NCBI GenBank assembly: GCA_947629515.1
Contig: CANRDY010000004.1
Location: forward strand, 1 to 64,000
From: an uncultured Clostridia bacterium
GTDB lineage: Bacteria > Bacillota > Clostridia > Christensenellales > Borkfalkiaceae
Length of the DNA stretch: 64,000 bases
Direction of reading: 5' to 3'
Below, piece after piece: positions 51,789-60,284 of the stretch (position 1 is its first letter; every line of letters starts with the position of its first letter). The notes beneath the pieces are model-generated. The model was not told the origin of the DNA and made no database searches. It saw only the letters and a list, made by a program, of their open reading frames with translations. The translations under genes were made by a program, and so were the position numbers.

Positions 51789-54386
51789 TTAATTTTTGTG
51801 AACGCCCGCAATCTGCGGTATCTTATCCTTTACTTGGGCGGGGGCAAGCATTTCGGTCACGTTTGATTTTGCGCCGTCATAATAGAACTTGCTTGTATCC
51901 GTGTCGAAATTCTGCCCGAACTGGCAATTGCCGTTATTTATGTTATTATAAGTTACAGCGTTTAGCGCCTCTGTTCTGCCGGATACAACTTTGATAAAGC
52001 CTGCCGTAACAGCCCATTGTTGGGTAATTTTGAAATTCGACGCAGTTAATGCGCTTCCGTTCCACATGCAGTTATAAAGTTTTGCATATCCGAGTTTTTT
52101 GCTGCTTGAAAACTCGGTCTCTTTATAAGTATCTATAATATTCGCCCCATGAGCCGTGGTATCGAAGTAGCAGTTCTCAACGAACACAAACGCGGTGGCG
52201 CGAACGGAAATGAAGTAACTTGTTTGACCGCCCGCCTTATAATAGTTGTTGTACATGTGCATATTAGCCTGTCTGCCGAGCGGCAACCTGCTCCATGCCA
52301 AATCATAGTAATTATGGTGGAAAGTAATATTTGCGGTTTTATTACTATCGTTACCGCCTACAAGCCCCGTCTTGTGGTTGTTATAGTAGTGATTGTACGA
52401 AACGGTTACATAGGAACAACGTTTAAAGTCGGTTGAACCGTCGCCGTCGTGCTTATCCTGCTCGGCTGAAACATCCCAATAGTTCATTCCCTCGAGGAAG
52501 GTATTATGGTGAAGCCAAATTCTCTTAGAATCAAACTCATCTGCACTGTTTTTATCCGAACTGCCCTCAAAACTGCAAGCGTCCTCGGTGTAATCATCGA
52601 AAGTAAGATTGCGCACTTCAATGGAGTTACTGTTTTTCCATGTAAAGCCCCATTGGAAAAGCCCCGCTTCGGTCCCTATGCCCTCTACCGTCACGCTCTT
52701 CGCACCATCAATATCGCACATATTCCAATAAGAATCCCATTCGTTTCCGCTAAGCGACATTCTGCTTGTAAGACCTTCAAGCAAGGTATATTCGTCCTGC
52801 AAGTCATTATATCCTTTGGTTGTGATATCACTTTGGTTTAATTTACTTGAACTTGTGGGGATTTGCTTGCCATTCTTATCTACAATTTGATCTGCCGTTA
52901 AATTATATTTATTATTATCACCAGGTTTATACTTCTCCTTATAATCAATACCCTTTTTCCATGTCTTTGTGGTTATTGTATCGAGTATACGGACAATAAC
53001 GGGTGTGCTGTCGCTCTTGGCGTTCTGCAAAATGGACACAAGCCCCGTATACGTTTTACTGCCGATTTTTGCCGTAACCGTGTTCTTTGTTGCGTCGGTA
53101 ACGTAAATTATCACAGCGTTCGACTTGGGCGTGCCGTCCGCATTATAACCCCCAACTCCCGCGCTTGCCTTAAAATGCGCGTAACCCGAGCGATCGTACG
53201 CCGTAACCGCAACGTTTGTTTCGGTAGCCGACTTCGAGCCTGCGGTCACCTTAATATCGTAGCTTCCCGCCTTTATGCCGACTATGTCGGCGCGTATCTC
53301 GCCCAACTTATTTTTTCTTATCAACTGCGAGTCTATCGCCGTCCACGCCGCCGCGCCGCCCGAAGTTCTGTATTCAACCTTATAGCCGTTGTCGGCAACT
53401 CCGCTCACGGGGTCGAGCAAAACGTACGCGCCCTCTTCATAGCCGCCGAATTGCTTTATCGTAAGGTCGTTTACCGCAACCGCGTTCCACTTGGCGTAAT
53501 AGGTCTTGTCGCCCGTAGCCGTTGCGGGAATTTTAACGACGGCTGATCCGCTGAAATTGCTCTGTTCGAACCACCCGCCGAAGTCGGAATCAGGCTTTGT
53601 GGGAATGGGTAACGTAAGTCCGACGCCCTTTGTGTATTTGGTGGGATAGCCCGCGGGCAAAGTTCCCCCGTTCAAAACATAGTCGATATCATAGGTCGTC
53701 TGCGTGGGTTCGCCGCTCTGCACGAAATCCCACTTGGCGTAATAGGTCTTGTCGCCCGTCGCCGTTGCGGGAATTGTAACGACGGCTGAACCGCTGAAAT
53801 TGCTCTGTTCGAACCACCCGCCGAAGTCGAAGTTGGTCTTTGTGGGAATGGGTAATGTCAGCTCGACGCCCTTTGTGTATTTTGTGGGATAGCCGGCGGG
53901 CAAAGTTCCCTCGTTCAAAACATAGGTGATATTATAGGTTTGGGTCTGCTCGCCGCCGCCAGAAGGGGGATTTTGTTCCCCGCCGCCCGAGGGAGGGTTC
54001 TGCTCCTCTCCGCCCGAAGGAGGATTTGTAGTCGAAGTCTCTTCCCACTTCGCCCAGAATTCCTTGTCGCTTTTTGTTTGCGACGAACTTATTTCGTCAT
54101 AGGAATAGCCCGTAAAACCTGCATTTTCATACCACCCGCGGAAAACATTTTCGGACTTCGTGGGTTTGGGAAGTTCATAGGTTTTGCCCTCTTCGAACTT
54201 GCGCGTAACAACATCGGTCGAGGTTTCGCCCGCGATCGTTCCGCCGTTAAGGTGCAAAGTTAATGTGTGCTCAACTTTTTGATTTTCCGAATTGTTGCCG
54301 TCTTTATTGACAACGGGCGCGCACGCAATAGATCCCGCCATCGTTATTGCAAGCAGAACCGCAAGCGCGATCTTAAAAAATTTCAC
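51789..54386 (-). CDS. Secreted pectate lyase (PL1-like) with three InlB-type repeats
   Basis: 865 residues from GTG 54386, chosen because AGGAG lies seven bases upstream and it begins the signal peptide VKFFKIALAVLLAITMAG; the following GSIAC could be a lipidation cysteine. InlB B-repeat-like modules (Listeria-Bacteroides type, each ending in xxAKW) lie at about 40-115, 149-222 and 230-308, with a linker of PPSGGGEQ repeats after the first. The second and third are nearly identical, 81 residues apart. A beta-sandwich stretch follows, then the PL1 right-handed beta-helix (about 480-850) with DGDGSTDFKR calcium-site residues, VSYNHYYNNHKTGLVG and the catalytic Arg in SRLPLGR. It cleaves polygalacturonate by beta-elimination. 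Confidence 0.88.
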   Translation of the reverse strand: MKFFKIALAVLLAITMAGSIACAPVVNKDGNNSENQKVEHTLTLHLNGGTIAGETSTDVVTRKFEEGKTYELPKPTKSENVFRGWYENAGFTGYSYDEISSSQTKSDKEFWAKWEETSTTNPPSGGEEQNPPSGGGEQNPPSGGGEQTQTYNITYVLNEGTLPAGYPTKYTKGVELTLPIPTKTNFDFGGWFEQSNFSGSAVVTIPATATGDKTYYAKWDFVQSGEPTQTTYDIDYVLNGGTLPAGYPTKYTKGVGLTLPIPTKPDSDFGGWFEQSNFSGSAVVKIPATATGDKTYYAKWNAVAVNDLTIKQFGGYEEGAYVLLDPVSGVADNGYKVEYRTSGGAAAWTAIDSQLIRKNKLGEIRADIVGIKAGSYDIKVTAGSKSATETNVAVTAYDRSGYAHFKASAGVGGYNADGTPKSNAVIIYVTDATKNTVTAKIGSKTYTGLVSILQNAKSDSTPVIVRILDTITTKTWKKGIDYKEKYKPGDNNKYNLTADQIVDKNGKQIPTSSSKLNQSDITTKGYNDLQDEYTLLEGLTSRMSLSGNEWDSYWNMCDIDGAKSVTVEGIGTEAGLFQWGFTWKNSNSIEVRNLTFDDYTEDACSFEGSSDKNSADEFDSKRIWLHHNTFLEGMNYWDVSAEQDKHDGDGSTDFKRCSYVTVSYNHYYNNHKTGLVGGNDSNKTANITFHHNYYDLAWSRLPLGRQANMHMYNNYYKAGGQTSYFISVRATAFVFVENCYFDTTAHGANIIDTYKETEFSSSKKLGYAKLYNCMWNGSALTASNFKITQQWAVTAGFIKVVSGRTEALNAVTYNNINNGNCQFGQNFDTDTSKFYYDGAKSNVTEMLAPAQVKDKIPQIAGVHKN
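53488..53940 (-). repeat. 243-bp tandem duplication encoding two InlB-type modules
   Basis: The CACTTGGCGTAATAGGTCTT block recurs at 53488 and 53731, exactly 243 bp (81 codons) apart, with few differences, indicating a recent in-frame duplication. Confidence 0.85.
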
Positions 54387-54468
54387 GGTCAGACTCCTAT
54401 CATATATTCTATAATATTTTAACACAAAATTTTAATATATGCAATAGTTTTTAAGATTTTTGATACGG

Positions 54469-54505
54469 AAAAACCGAAGCCGCTACCCCGCGCCGCCTCG
54501 GTTTT
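54469..54505 (-). terminator. Terminator of arsR
   Basis: An imperfect stem of AAAACCGA...TCGGTTTT arms on the minus strand followed by TTCCG; located 65 bp after the regulator stop. Confidence 0.65.
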
Positions 54506-54570
54506 ATATCCGACATTATTGAGTTTTTCGTGCAAAATTTACATTCGGCAGACCAAAGAAAAAAAACAGA

Positions 54571-54909
54571 CTAACAGCCCAAGAACTCCACGCCTTTTAA
54601 CATAACGTCGTTCACGGTCTCGTTCACCAAAGAGTAAAAAATTATCTTGCCGTGACGTTCGCACTTTACAATACCGAGGTTTTTCAAAAGCCTCAGCTGG
54701 TGCGAAACGGTCGTTTGATTTATATCGAGAACCCTCGAAATATCGGTTACGCACATTTCCGATATAGCCAACGCAGACAACATTCTCACGCGCGTGGGGT
54801 CGGCAAAAATCGAAAAAAAGCAAACTATGCTGTCGAGCACGTCGCCGTCGGGCACATACTCGCGCACCAAATCCTTAGTACGTCTGTCTAAAAGCATCGT
54901 ATCCTGCAT
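54571..54909 (-). CDS. ArsR/SmtB-family metal-responsive repressor
   Basis: 112 residues with winged helix-turn-helix: FADPTRVRMLSALAISEMCV, then the recognition helix DINQTTVSHQLRLLKNLGIV and the wing HGKIIFYSL. A cysteine lies in the alpha-3 position used by ArsR/CadC sensors (EMCVTDI; the usual second Cys is Thr) and another is the last residue (FLGC); an N-terminal Asp/Glu/Arg-rich arm is present. It lies 90 bp downstream of copA on the same strand, with its own promoter, so a role in controlling copA is likely. Copper, cadmium or zinc could be the inducer. Confidence 0.85.
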   Translation of the reverse strand: MQDTMLLDRRTKDLVREYVPDGDVLDSIVCFFSIFADPTRVRMLSALAISEMCVTDISRVLDINQTTVSHQLRLLKNLGIVKCERHGKIIFYSLVNETVNDVMLKGVEFLGC

Positions 54910-54927
54910 AGGTTACCTCCGCTTTTA

Positions 54928-54957
54928 ATTATAATGCCCCGTATGCTGATATGTCAA
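54928..54957 (-). promoter_or_regulatory. Promoter of the ArsR-type regulator
   Basis: Minus strand TTGACA, 18-bp spacer, TATAAT, followed by GGAGGT and the ATG. No clear inverted repeat is seen here, unlike at the copA promoter. Confidence 0.8.
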
Positions 54958-54999
54958 AGCGTAATAAGCGCGTATTTTGTCACAAAACCCTTTTGTTTG

Positions 55000-55215
55000 T
55001 CACTTGCTCTCGATTGCGGTAACGGTGTAGCCCGCTTCGGTAACTGCGGCTTTGATTTCCTCGTCCGAAACCTCTTCGCGGCTGCGTATAACGGCGCATT
55101 TCTTTTTGAGTTTAACGTCCGCCGAGACAACGTTCTTTACAGCCGCAAGGTGTTCTTCGACCCTCTTTGCGCAGTGTTCGCAACACATTCCGTCGATCGA
55201 TACGATTTTTTTCAT
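55000..55215 (-). other. Candidate internally translated CopZ-like metallochaperone within copA
   Basis: An in-frame ATG at 55215 starts MKKIVSIDGMCCEHC, a complete 71-residue HMA domain. It has AAGGAAG eight bases upstream and follows a low-complexity linker (KNKKIKNENIKEE) containing a run of seven A. It could be produced separately from the ATPase by internal initiation. The sequence permits this but does not prove it. Confidence 0.45.
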
Positions 55216-57483
55216 AAAAATTTCTTCCTTTATATTTTCATTTTTAATTTTTTTGTTTTTATAAAGCAACAGCCGCAGGGCGTTACCCACCACAAACAGC
55301 GAGCTTAAACTCATGCACGCGGCGGCAATTGTAGGAGTGAACACAAAATTCAATGCCGAAAAAGCTCCCGCCGCAACGGGTATCATAATTACGTTGTAGA
55401 AAAACGCCCAAAAGAGATTTTCTTTGATATTGCGAACCGCCGCACGGCTTAAATCGAACGCCGTGTCGAGCGTTCTCAGATCCTCGCGCACGAGCACTAC
55501 GCCCGCAGAATCTATGGCGACGTCGGTTCCGCTGCCTATGGCGATACCCACGTCGGCTTGCTTCAGGGCGGGGGAATCGTTTATCCCGTCGCCCACCATG
55601 GCAACGCAACCGCCAGCGTTTTGAACGTTTTTGACGGCGTTCAGCTTATCCTCTGGAAGAACGTCGGCAACAAACTCGTCAAGCCCCACTCTTTCGGCAA
55701 CGGCTTTTGCCGTGGACTCGCTGTCGCCCGTGAGCATTGCAAGCCTCATTCCGCGCTCTTTCAAAAGGCTGATTGCCTCTGCACTGCCCTCTTTTACGGT
55801 ATCGGCAACGGCTATGAGCGCAAGAACCTTTTTTTCGTCCGAAAGGTAAATAACCGTGTTTCCCTGAGCCGAAAGTTCGCTCGCCTTTTTGGCGACCTCG
55901 GAGGGAATTGCGGCTTTGCCCACGTTTTTGGAATTGCCCAATCGCCAGACCTTGCCCTCGAACTCCGCCGAAGCCCCCTTGCCAGCCGTATATTCAAAGT
56001 TGGTAACTTCCGCTCCCTCTTCGCAGTAGTCGGTAACGCACTTTGCGAGCGGGTGATTTGAATTTTTTTCGATGCCGCTTGCAATGAACAGCGCGCGGTC
56101 GCGGTCTATGCCGAACGCGTAAACGCCCGTTACGCGGGGTTTACCCTCGGTTATCGTAGCCGTTTTATCGAGCAGAACGGCGTTCACCGAACAGAGGTTC
56201 TGCAAAGTTTCGGCGTCTTTGTAGAGTATGCCGAGCGAAGCCCCCTTTCCCGCCGCCGTCATAATTGCGACGGGCGTTGCCAGCCCCAACGCGCACGGGC
56301 ACGACACAACAAGCACGTTTATCGCATAAGTCACGCAGTGCTGAGGGTTGAACCCGCGGTCAATTAAAAGCCAGATTATAAAGGTAAGAACGGCAAACGC
56401 CGTTACGAGCGGTACAAAAACACCCGCCACCTTGTCGGCAAATTTCTGAATGGGGGCTTTGCTTTCGCCCGCCTCGCGCACCATTTTTATTATTTTGGAA
56501 AGGGTGGTCTCTTCCCCCACCTTTTCGGCGCGCATTTTTATAACGCCGCTCTTGACGAGCGCGGCGGAGGTTATCATATCCCCCGCAAAAACTTCAACGG
56601 GCACGCTCTCGCCCGTGACGGCGCACTTATCGACAAACGAAGTTCCCTCGGTAATTACCCCGTCGACGGGAACGTACTCCCCTTGCTTGACCACAAGGAT
56701 ATCGCCCTTTTTTACGTCTTTGACCGAAATTGTAATTTGCTTTCCGTCGACCTCTTTCGTAACCGTGTCGGGCGCAAGTTTCAAAAGTTTTTCAATTTCG
56801 CCGCCCGTGCGCCTTTTCGACTTCTCTTCGAGCCATTTACCGACAGTTACGAGCGTGAGGATCGTTGCCGCGCTTTCGAAGTGCAGGCTCATGTGGAGCG
56901 CGACGAACTCCGCGTTCCCCTGCGCCTTTCCAATAAATATAAGAACCGTAAGCACGAGCGCGTACGTGAACGAAACGCCCGAGCCTAATGCAACGAGCGT
57001 ATCCATATTGGGAACGCGCTTAAAAAGTGCGACCGCGCCGTTCTTGAAAAAGGCGTAGTTTATGCCGATTATCGCCGCCGAAAGTATGAGCTGATAGAGC
57101 GAAAACCACTGCTCGTTGCCCTTTGCGGGGTCGATGAAAAAGGGAAGCGGAAAATTAAAGGGCTTCATGTGCCCCATCGATACGTACAAAAGGGGCAAAA
57201 GCACGATTACCGATATTATAAATCTAATAAAAAGTTTTTTATCCTGCGGCTTTTCCTTTGCCTCGGGAAGTTCGCCCTCGTTGAAAATGCCGTAGCCGAG
57301 CGATCTTACCACTTCGAACACGCGCTCTTCGCCGATCACGCTTTCGTCAAAGTCGATTTTCATCGACTTTCCCATAAGGCTGACTTCGCAAAGCGACACG
57401 CCGTCGAGCTTTCCCACCGCTCTCTCTATGCCGGACGAGCACGCCGAACACGTCATGCCCGTGACCGAATATCTCTTTTCCAT
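55000..57483 (-). CDS. copA: Copper-type P1B ATPase with N- and C-terminal metal-binding domains
   Basis: 827 residues. An N-terminal HMA domain has GMTCSACSSG (CxxC, about 9-18). Eight membrane segments follow, with the transport motif SCPCALGLATPVA (CPC). The phosphorylation site is DKTATITEG, with Thr in place of the usual DKTGT. The ATP-binding domain has SNHPLAK, MLTGDSE and VGDGINDSPALKQADVG. Residues about 757-827 are a second HMA domain with GMCCEHCAKR at the C terminus, an unusual position, which looks like a fused CopZ chaperone. It exports Cu(I) at the cost of ATP. Its promoter is embedded in a 37-bp inverted repeat. Confidence 0.94.
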   Translation of the reverse strand: MEKRYSVTGMTCSACSSGIERAVGKLDGVSLCEVSLMGKSMKIDFDESVIGEERVFEVVRSLGYGIFNEGELPEAKEKPQDKKLFIRFIISVIVLLPLLYVSMGHMKPFNFPLPFFIDPAKGNEQWFSLYQLILSAAIIGINYAFFKNGAVALFKRVPNMDTLVALGSGVSFTYALVLTVLIFIGKAQGNAEFVALHMSLHFESAATILTLVTVGKWLEEKSKRRTGGEIEKLLKLAPDTVTKEVDGKQITISVKDVKKGDILVVKQGEYVPVDGVITEGTSFVDKCAVTGESVPVEVFAGDMITSAALVKSGVIKMRAEKVGEETTLSKIIKMVREAGESKAPIQKFADKVAGVFVPLVTAFAVLTFIIWLLIDRGFNPQHCVTYAINVLVVSCPCALGLATPVAIMTAAGKGASLGILYKDAETLQNLCSVNAVLLDKTATITEGKPRVTGVYAFGIDRDRALFIASGIEKNSNHPLAKCVTDYCEEGAEVTNFEYTAGKGASAEFEGKVWRLGNSKNVGKAAIPSEVAKKASELSAQGNTVIYLSDEKKVLALIAVADTVKEGSAEAISLLKERGMRLAMLTGDSESTAKAVAERVGLDEFVADVLPEDKLNAVKNVQNAGGCVAMVGDGINDSPALKQADVGIAIGSGTDVAIDSAGVVLVREDLRTLDTAFDLSRAAVRNIKENLFWAFFYNVIMIPVAAGAFSALNFVFTPTIAAACMSLSSLFVVGNALRLLLYKNKKIKNENIKEEIFMKKIVSIDGMCCEHCAKRVEEHLAAVKNVVSADVKLKKKCAVIRSREEVSDEEIKAAVTEAGYTVTAIESK

Positions 57484-57516
57484 ATTATTAATTATGCCCT
57501 TTTATTGTATGTTAAA

Positions 57517-57559
57517 ATTATACGCTTTAATTCCTATTTTGTCAATAGGAATTAAAGCG
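57517..57559 (-). promoter_or_regulatory. copA promoter inside a 37-bp inverted repeat
   Basis: Minus strand TTGACA (57540-57545), 17-bp spacer, TATAAT (57517-57522). The perfect 16-bp inverted repeat CGCTTTAATTCCTATT / AATAGGAATTAAAGCG (57523-57559, five-base centre) covers the -35 box and the full spacer and abuts the -10. This is how a repressor operator is placed; the ArsR-type protein downstream is the obvious candidate. Confidence 0.85.
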
Positions 57560-57603
57560 CATTCAAATAAGTATAAAAACTTTTCTGCTTTATGGCTCGA
57601 AAT

Positions 57604-58623
57604 TCAGTTTATCTTTTCAAAAAAGTAGTTCTTCTCAAGCTCTTCAACGATGTCTTTGCCCGAACCGAGCGCGAGCATAACTTTAATCACGGTCATCTCG
57701 AAGCTCATGTCGTAACCTATGACGCACTTGTCTTTAAGTTCGAGCGCGCTCGAATAAACGCGGGCTACGCTGTCGACGGGCGCAAGAATTACCGTTATTC
57801 CGAGTTCGCGGCAATATTCGATGAAGTTTAATACGTTGGTCTCCTCTCCCGCCGTGCAGACCGTTCCGCTGTGATAGAGTTCGATTAGTGCCGCGCGCGG
57901 TTTTTTCGCCCCGAAATTATAGTAACTGAAATCGAGGAACGAACGGGCGCGAATGGTGACGATGTCCTTGCAGAGCGCGTATGCGCCGTAGGGGTTGCGC
58001 TTTTGGAGCAGTTGCTCCTTTGAGGGCATGTGCGCCCCCGAGGTGTAGACAAACTGTCCGTCGATAAGTTCGCAAAGGGGCAAATCGAGCACGCTCTCGC
58101 ATCGCCCGCTTATCTGTTCGGCAAAAATCACCCTGCTTGCAAGGTGAATTTTAAGGTTTTCGCCCTCGTTTTTGAAAGATACGTACACCCCGCCGAGCTG
58201 TTCATGCTCGATAAAATCGACCGCCCCCGCAAAATTTTCAACGCCTTTGCTCCTTGCGTCGTTCAACGGGTGAAGCGCAGAAACGAACACCACGGGTATT
58301 TCGATATCGCAGAATATCTGACTGAACAGCCCTGCCGTAAAGCAAAGCGTGTCGGTGCCGTGGGTCATTATAACGCCGTCGTACTTCTTTTTGTTGACCG
58401 CACGCAGACACGCCGCCATTGCGTCGAGGTCGGTGAACTGCACGTTTTCGCTGAGAATGTCGAGCGGGCGGAATTCGTCGAACTCTATTTCCGACCCGTA
58501 CTTTTCGCGGTAAAGTTCAAGCAAGATACTCTTGTTCTCGTGCCTTAAATCGACGGTCTTGCCCTCGGCAAACGAACCAATCGTTCCGCCCGTAAATATT
58601 ACGCAGATCCTGTTTTTCATCAT
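57604..58623 (-). CDS. Type I L-asparaginase
   Basis: 339 residues. The two catalytic triad motifs are TGGTIGS (nucleophile Thr, residues about 11-17) and MTHGTDTLCFTA (Thr-Asp-Lys region). The absence of a signal peptide and the cytosolic character fit type I (AnsA-like). It hydrolyses asparagine to aspartate and ammonia; glutaminase activity is possible. It starts 15 bp after the asnS stop on the same strand, so the enzymes that use and degrade asparagine are likely co-transcribed. The start has a weak ribosome site; MMK offers two ATGs. Confidence 0.88.
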   Translation of the reverse strand: MMKNRICVIFTGGTIGSFAEGKTVDLRHENKSILLELYREKYGSEIEFDEFRPLDILSENVQFTDLDAMAACLRAVNKKKYDGVIMTHGTDTLCFTAGLFSQIFCDIEIPVVFVSALHPLNDARSKGVENFAGAVDFIEHEQLGGVYVSFKNEGENLKIHLASRVIFAEQISGRCESVLDLPLCELIDGQFVYTSGAHMPSKEQLLQKRNPYGAYALCKDIVTIRARSFLDFSYYNFGAKKPRAALIELYHSGTVCTAGEETNVLNFIEYCRELGITVILAPVDSVARVYSSALELKDKCVIGYDMSFEMTVIKVMLALGSGKDIVEELEKNYFFEKIN

Positions 58624-58638
58624 TATATAATGCTCTTA

Positions 58639-60015
58639 TCAGAGGCTTCCCACCGTGCGGGGGAAAAGCAAGGTATCTCTTATGTTCTGAACGCCCGTTA
58701 CGTACATTATTATCCTCTCCAATCCCAGCCCGAACCCGCTGTGGGGAACGGTGCCGTACTTTCTTAAATCGAGGTATTGCTCATACGCTTCAAGGGGCAT
58801 TTTACGCGCCAGCATGGCGTTTTTGAGTTTTTCGGGGTCGGCTTCGCGCTCACTGCAACCTATTATTTCCCCTATGCCTGGAACAAGCAGATCGGTTGCG
58901 GCAACGGTCTTGCCGTCGGGGTTCTGCTTCATATAGAAGGCCTTTATCGAAGCGGGGTAATCAACGACGAACACGGGCTTTTTGTAATATTCCTCGGTGA
59001 GATACCGCTCGTGTTCGGTTTGAAGGTCTGCGCCCCACTCCACGGGATATTTGAATTCCCTGCCCGATTTTTTGAGAACTTCGACGGCTTCGGTATAGCT
59101 TATCTTTGCAAAATCGCTCGAAACGACCGATTTGAGCTTTTCTATCAGCCCTTTCTCTGCGCGCTCGTCGAAGTACGCCAGCTCGTCCTTGCAGTTTTCG
59201 AGCACGTCGCTTATTATAAATTTAATAAATTCTTCGGCGATCTCTATAATATCGTGAATGTCCGCAAAGCAAACTTCTGGTTCTATCTGCCAGAACTCCG
59301 CCGCGTGCCTTGTGGTGTTGCTGTGCTCCGCGCGGAACGTAGGTCCGAACGTGTATATCTTGCCCAGCCCCGTAGCCGCCATCTCGCCCTCGAGCTGACC
59401 CGAAACGGTGAGGTTTGCACGCCTGCCGAAGAAGTCCGAAGCAAAGTACTCCTCTTCGGTTTTGCAGTCGGTTTTCCACGGCATGGTGGTTGCGCGGAAC
59501 ATCTCTCCCGCGCCCTCGCAGTCGCTCCCCGTGATTATGGGCGTGTGTACGTACTTGTAGCCGTGTTCCTGAAAATACTTGTGAATGGCAAACGAAATTC
59601 TGCTTCTTACCGCAAAAACCGCCTCGAAGTACTTGGTTCTCGGTCTTAAATGGGGAATGGTCCTCAAAAATTCAAGCGTGTGATGCTTTTTCTGCAAGGG
59701 GTAATCCTGCGGGCATGAACCGAGAACTTCCACAAAAGTAACGTTCATCTCGCAGCCGTTCCTCTCGGAGGCTATCAACTCGCCCTCGGCTTTCAACGCC
59801 GCGCCCGTAACAAGCGCGTCCTTAAACGAGGCTTCGCTCATCTTCTGTTTGTCGAATACGAGCTGTAAATTTTTAAGGCACGTGCCGTCGTTCAGCTCGA
59901 TAAAGGCAATGCTCTTCGAATCGCGCCATGTGCGCACCCAGCCGCAGACCGCAACGGTCGTGCCGACGTACTTAGCCGAAGAATTAAAAAGTTCGCAAAT
60001 ATCGGTATGCTTCAT
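58639..60015 (-). CDS. asnS: Asparaginyl-tRNA synthetase
   Basis: 458 residues. N-terminal OB-fold anticodon-binding domain (VAVCGWVRTWRDSKSIAFIE), then the class IIb catalytic core with motif 2 FGPTFRAEHSNTTRHAAEFW and motif 3 GFGLGLERIIMYVTG. The EFWQIEPE signature and the Asn-type residues distinguish it from aspartyl enzymes. Shine-Dalgarno AAGGAAG. No T-box lies in the 65-bp gap after rpmF. A directly charging enzyme means the cell does not rely only on the GatCAB route for Asn-tRNA. Confidence 0.95.
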   Translation of the reverse strand: MKHTDICELFNSSAKYVGTTVAVCGWVRTWRDSKSIAFIELNDGTCLKNLQLVFDKQKMSEASFKDALVTGAALKAEGELIASERNGCEMNVTFVEVLGSCPQDYPLQKKHHTLEFLRTIPHLRPRTKYFEAVFAVRSRISFAIHKYFQEHGYKYVHTPIITGSDCEGAGEMFRATTMPWKTDCKTEEEYFASDFFGRRANLTVSGQLEGEMAATGLGKIYTFGPTFRAEHSNTTRHAAEFWQIEPEVCFADIHDIIEIAEEFIKFIISDVLENCKDELAYFDERAEKGLIEKLKSVVSSDFAKISYTEAVEVLKKSGREFKYPVEWGADLQTEHERYLTEEYYKKPVFVVDYPASIKAFYMKQNPDGKTVAATDLLVPGIGEIIGCSEREADPEKLKNAMLARKMPLEAYEQYLDLRKYGTVPHSGFGLGLERIIMYVTGVQNIRDTLLFPRTVGSL

Positions 60016-60045
60016 AATTTTCTTCCTTGATTATTCACTAAAATA

Positions 60046-60069
60046 CGGACTGCCTATTCAGACAGTCCG
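60046..60069 (-). terminator. Hairpin between rpmF and asnS
   Basis: Seven-base arms CGGACTG / CAGTCCG with a 10-base loop, followed on the minus strand by TATTTTAG, 12 bp after the rpmF stop. Confidence 0.7.
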
Positions 60070-60080
60070 CAATAAATTGT

Positions 60081-60269
60081 TTAGTCTTTCTTTGCGTCTT
60101 GGGGTATTACTTCTTTTTTGTCGTAATAACCGCACTTTGCGCATACCCTGTGCGCCGGAGTCAACTGATGACAATGAGGGCACTCCACGAGCGTGGGATT
60201 GGTTGCCTGATAGTTTGCGAACCTTTTGTCGGTTCTGCTTTTTGATTGCTTTCTCTTGGGTACTGCCAT
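60081..60269 (-). CDS. rpmF: Large ribosomal subunit protein L32
   Basis: 62 residues beginning MAVPKRKQSKSRTDKRFANY, with an intact zinc ribbon (CPHC and CAKC, residues about 30-46), i.e. the zinc-containing form. It lies directly downstream of the YceD-family gene, the widespread yceD-rpmF pair. Confidence 0.98.
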   Translation of the reverse strand: MAVPKRKQSKSRTDKRFANYQATNPTLVECPHCHQLTPAHRVCAKCGYYDKKEVIPQDAKKD

Positions 60270-60284
60270 ATTCTAACACCTCTT

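Noticed and set aside
53488-53940. Tandem repeats as a possible CRISPR array
   Set aside because: The period is 243 bp, in frame, and encodes InlB-type modules of the pectate lyase; there are no spacers and no cas genes.
60016-60080. T-box upstream of asnS
   Set aside because: The gap to rpmF is only 65 bp and lacks the T-box sequence; it contains the rpmF terminator.
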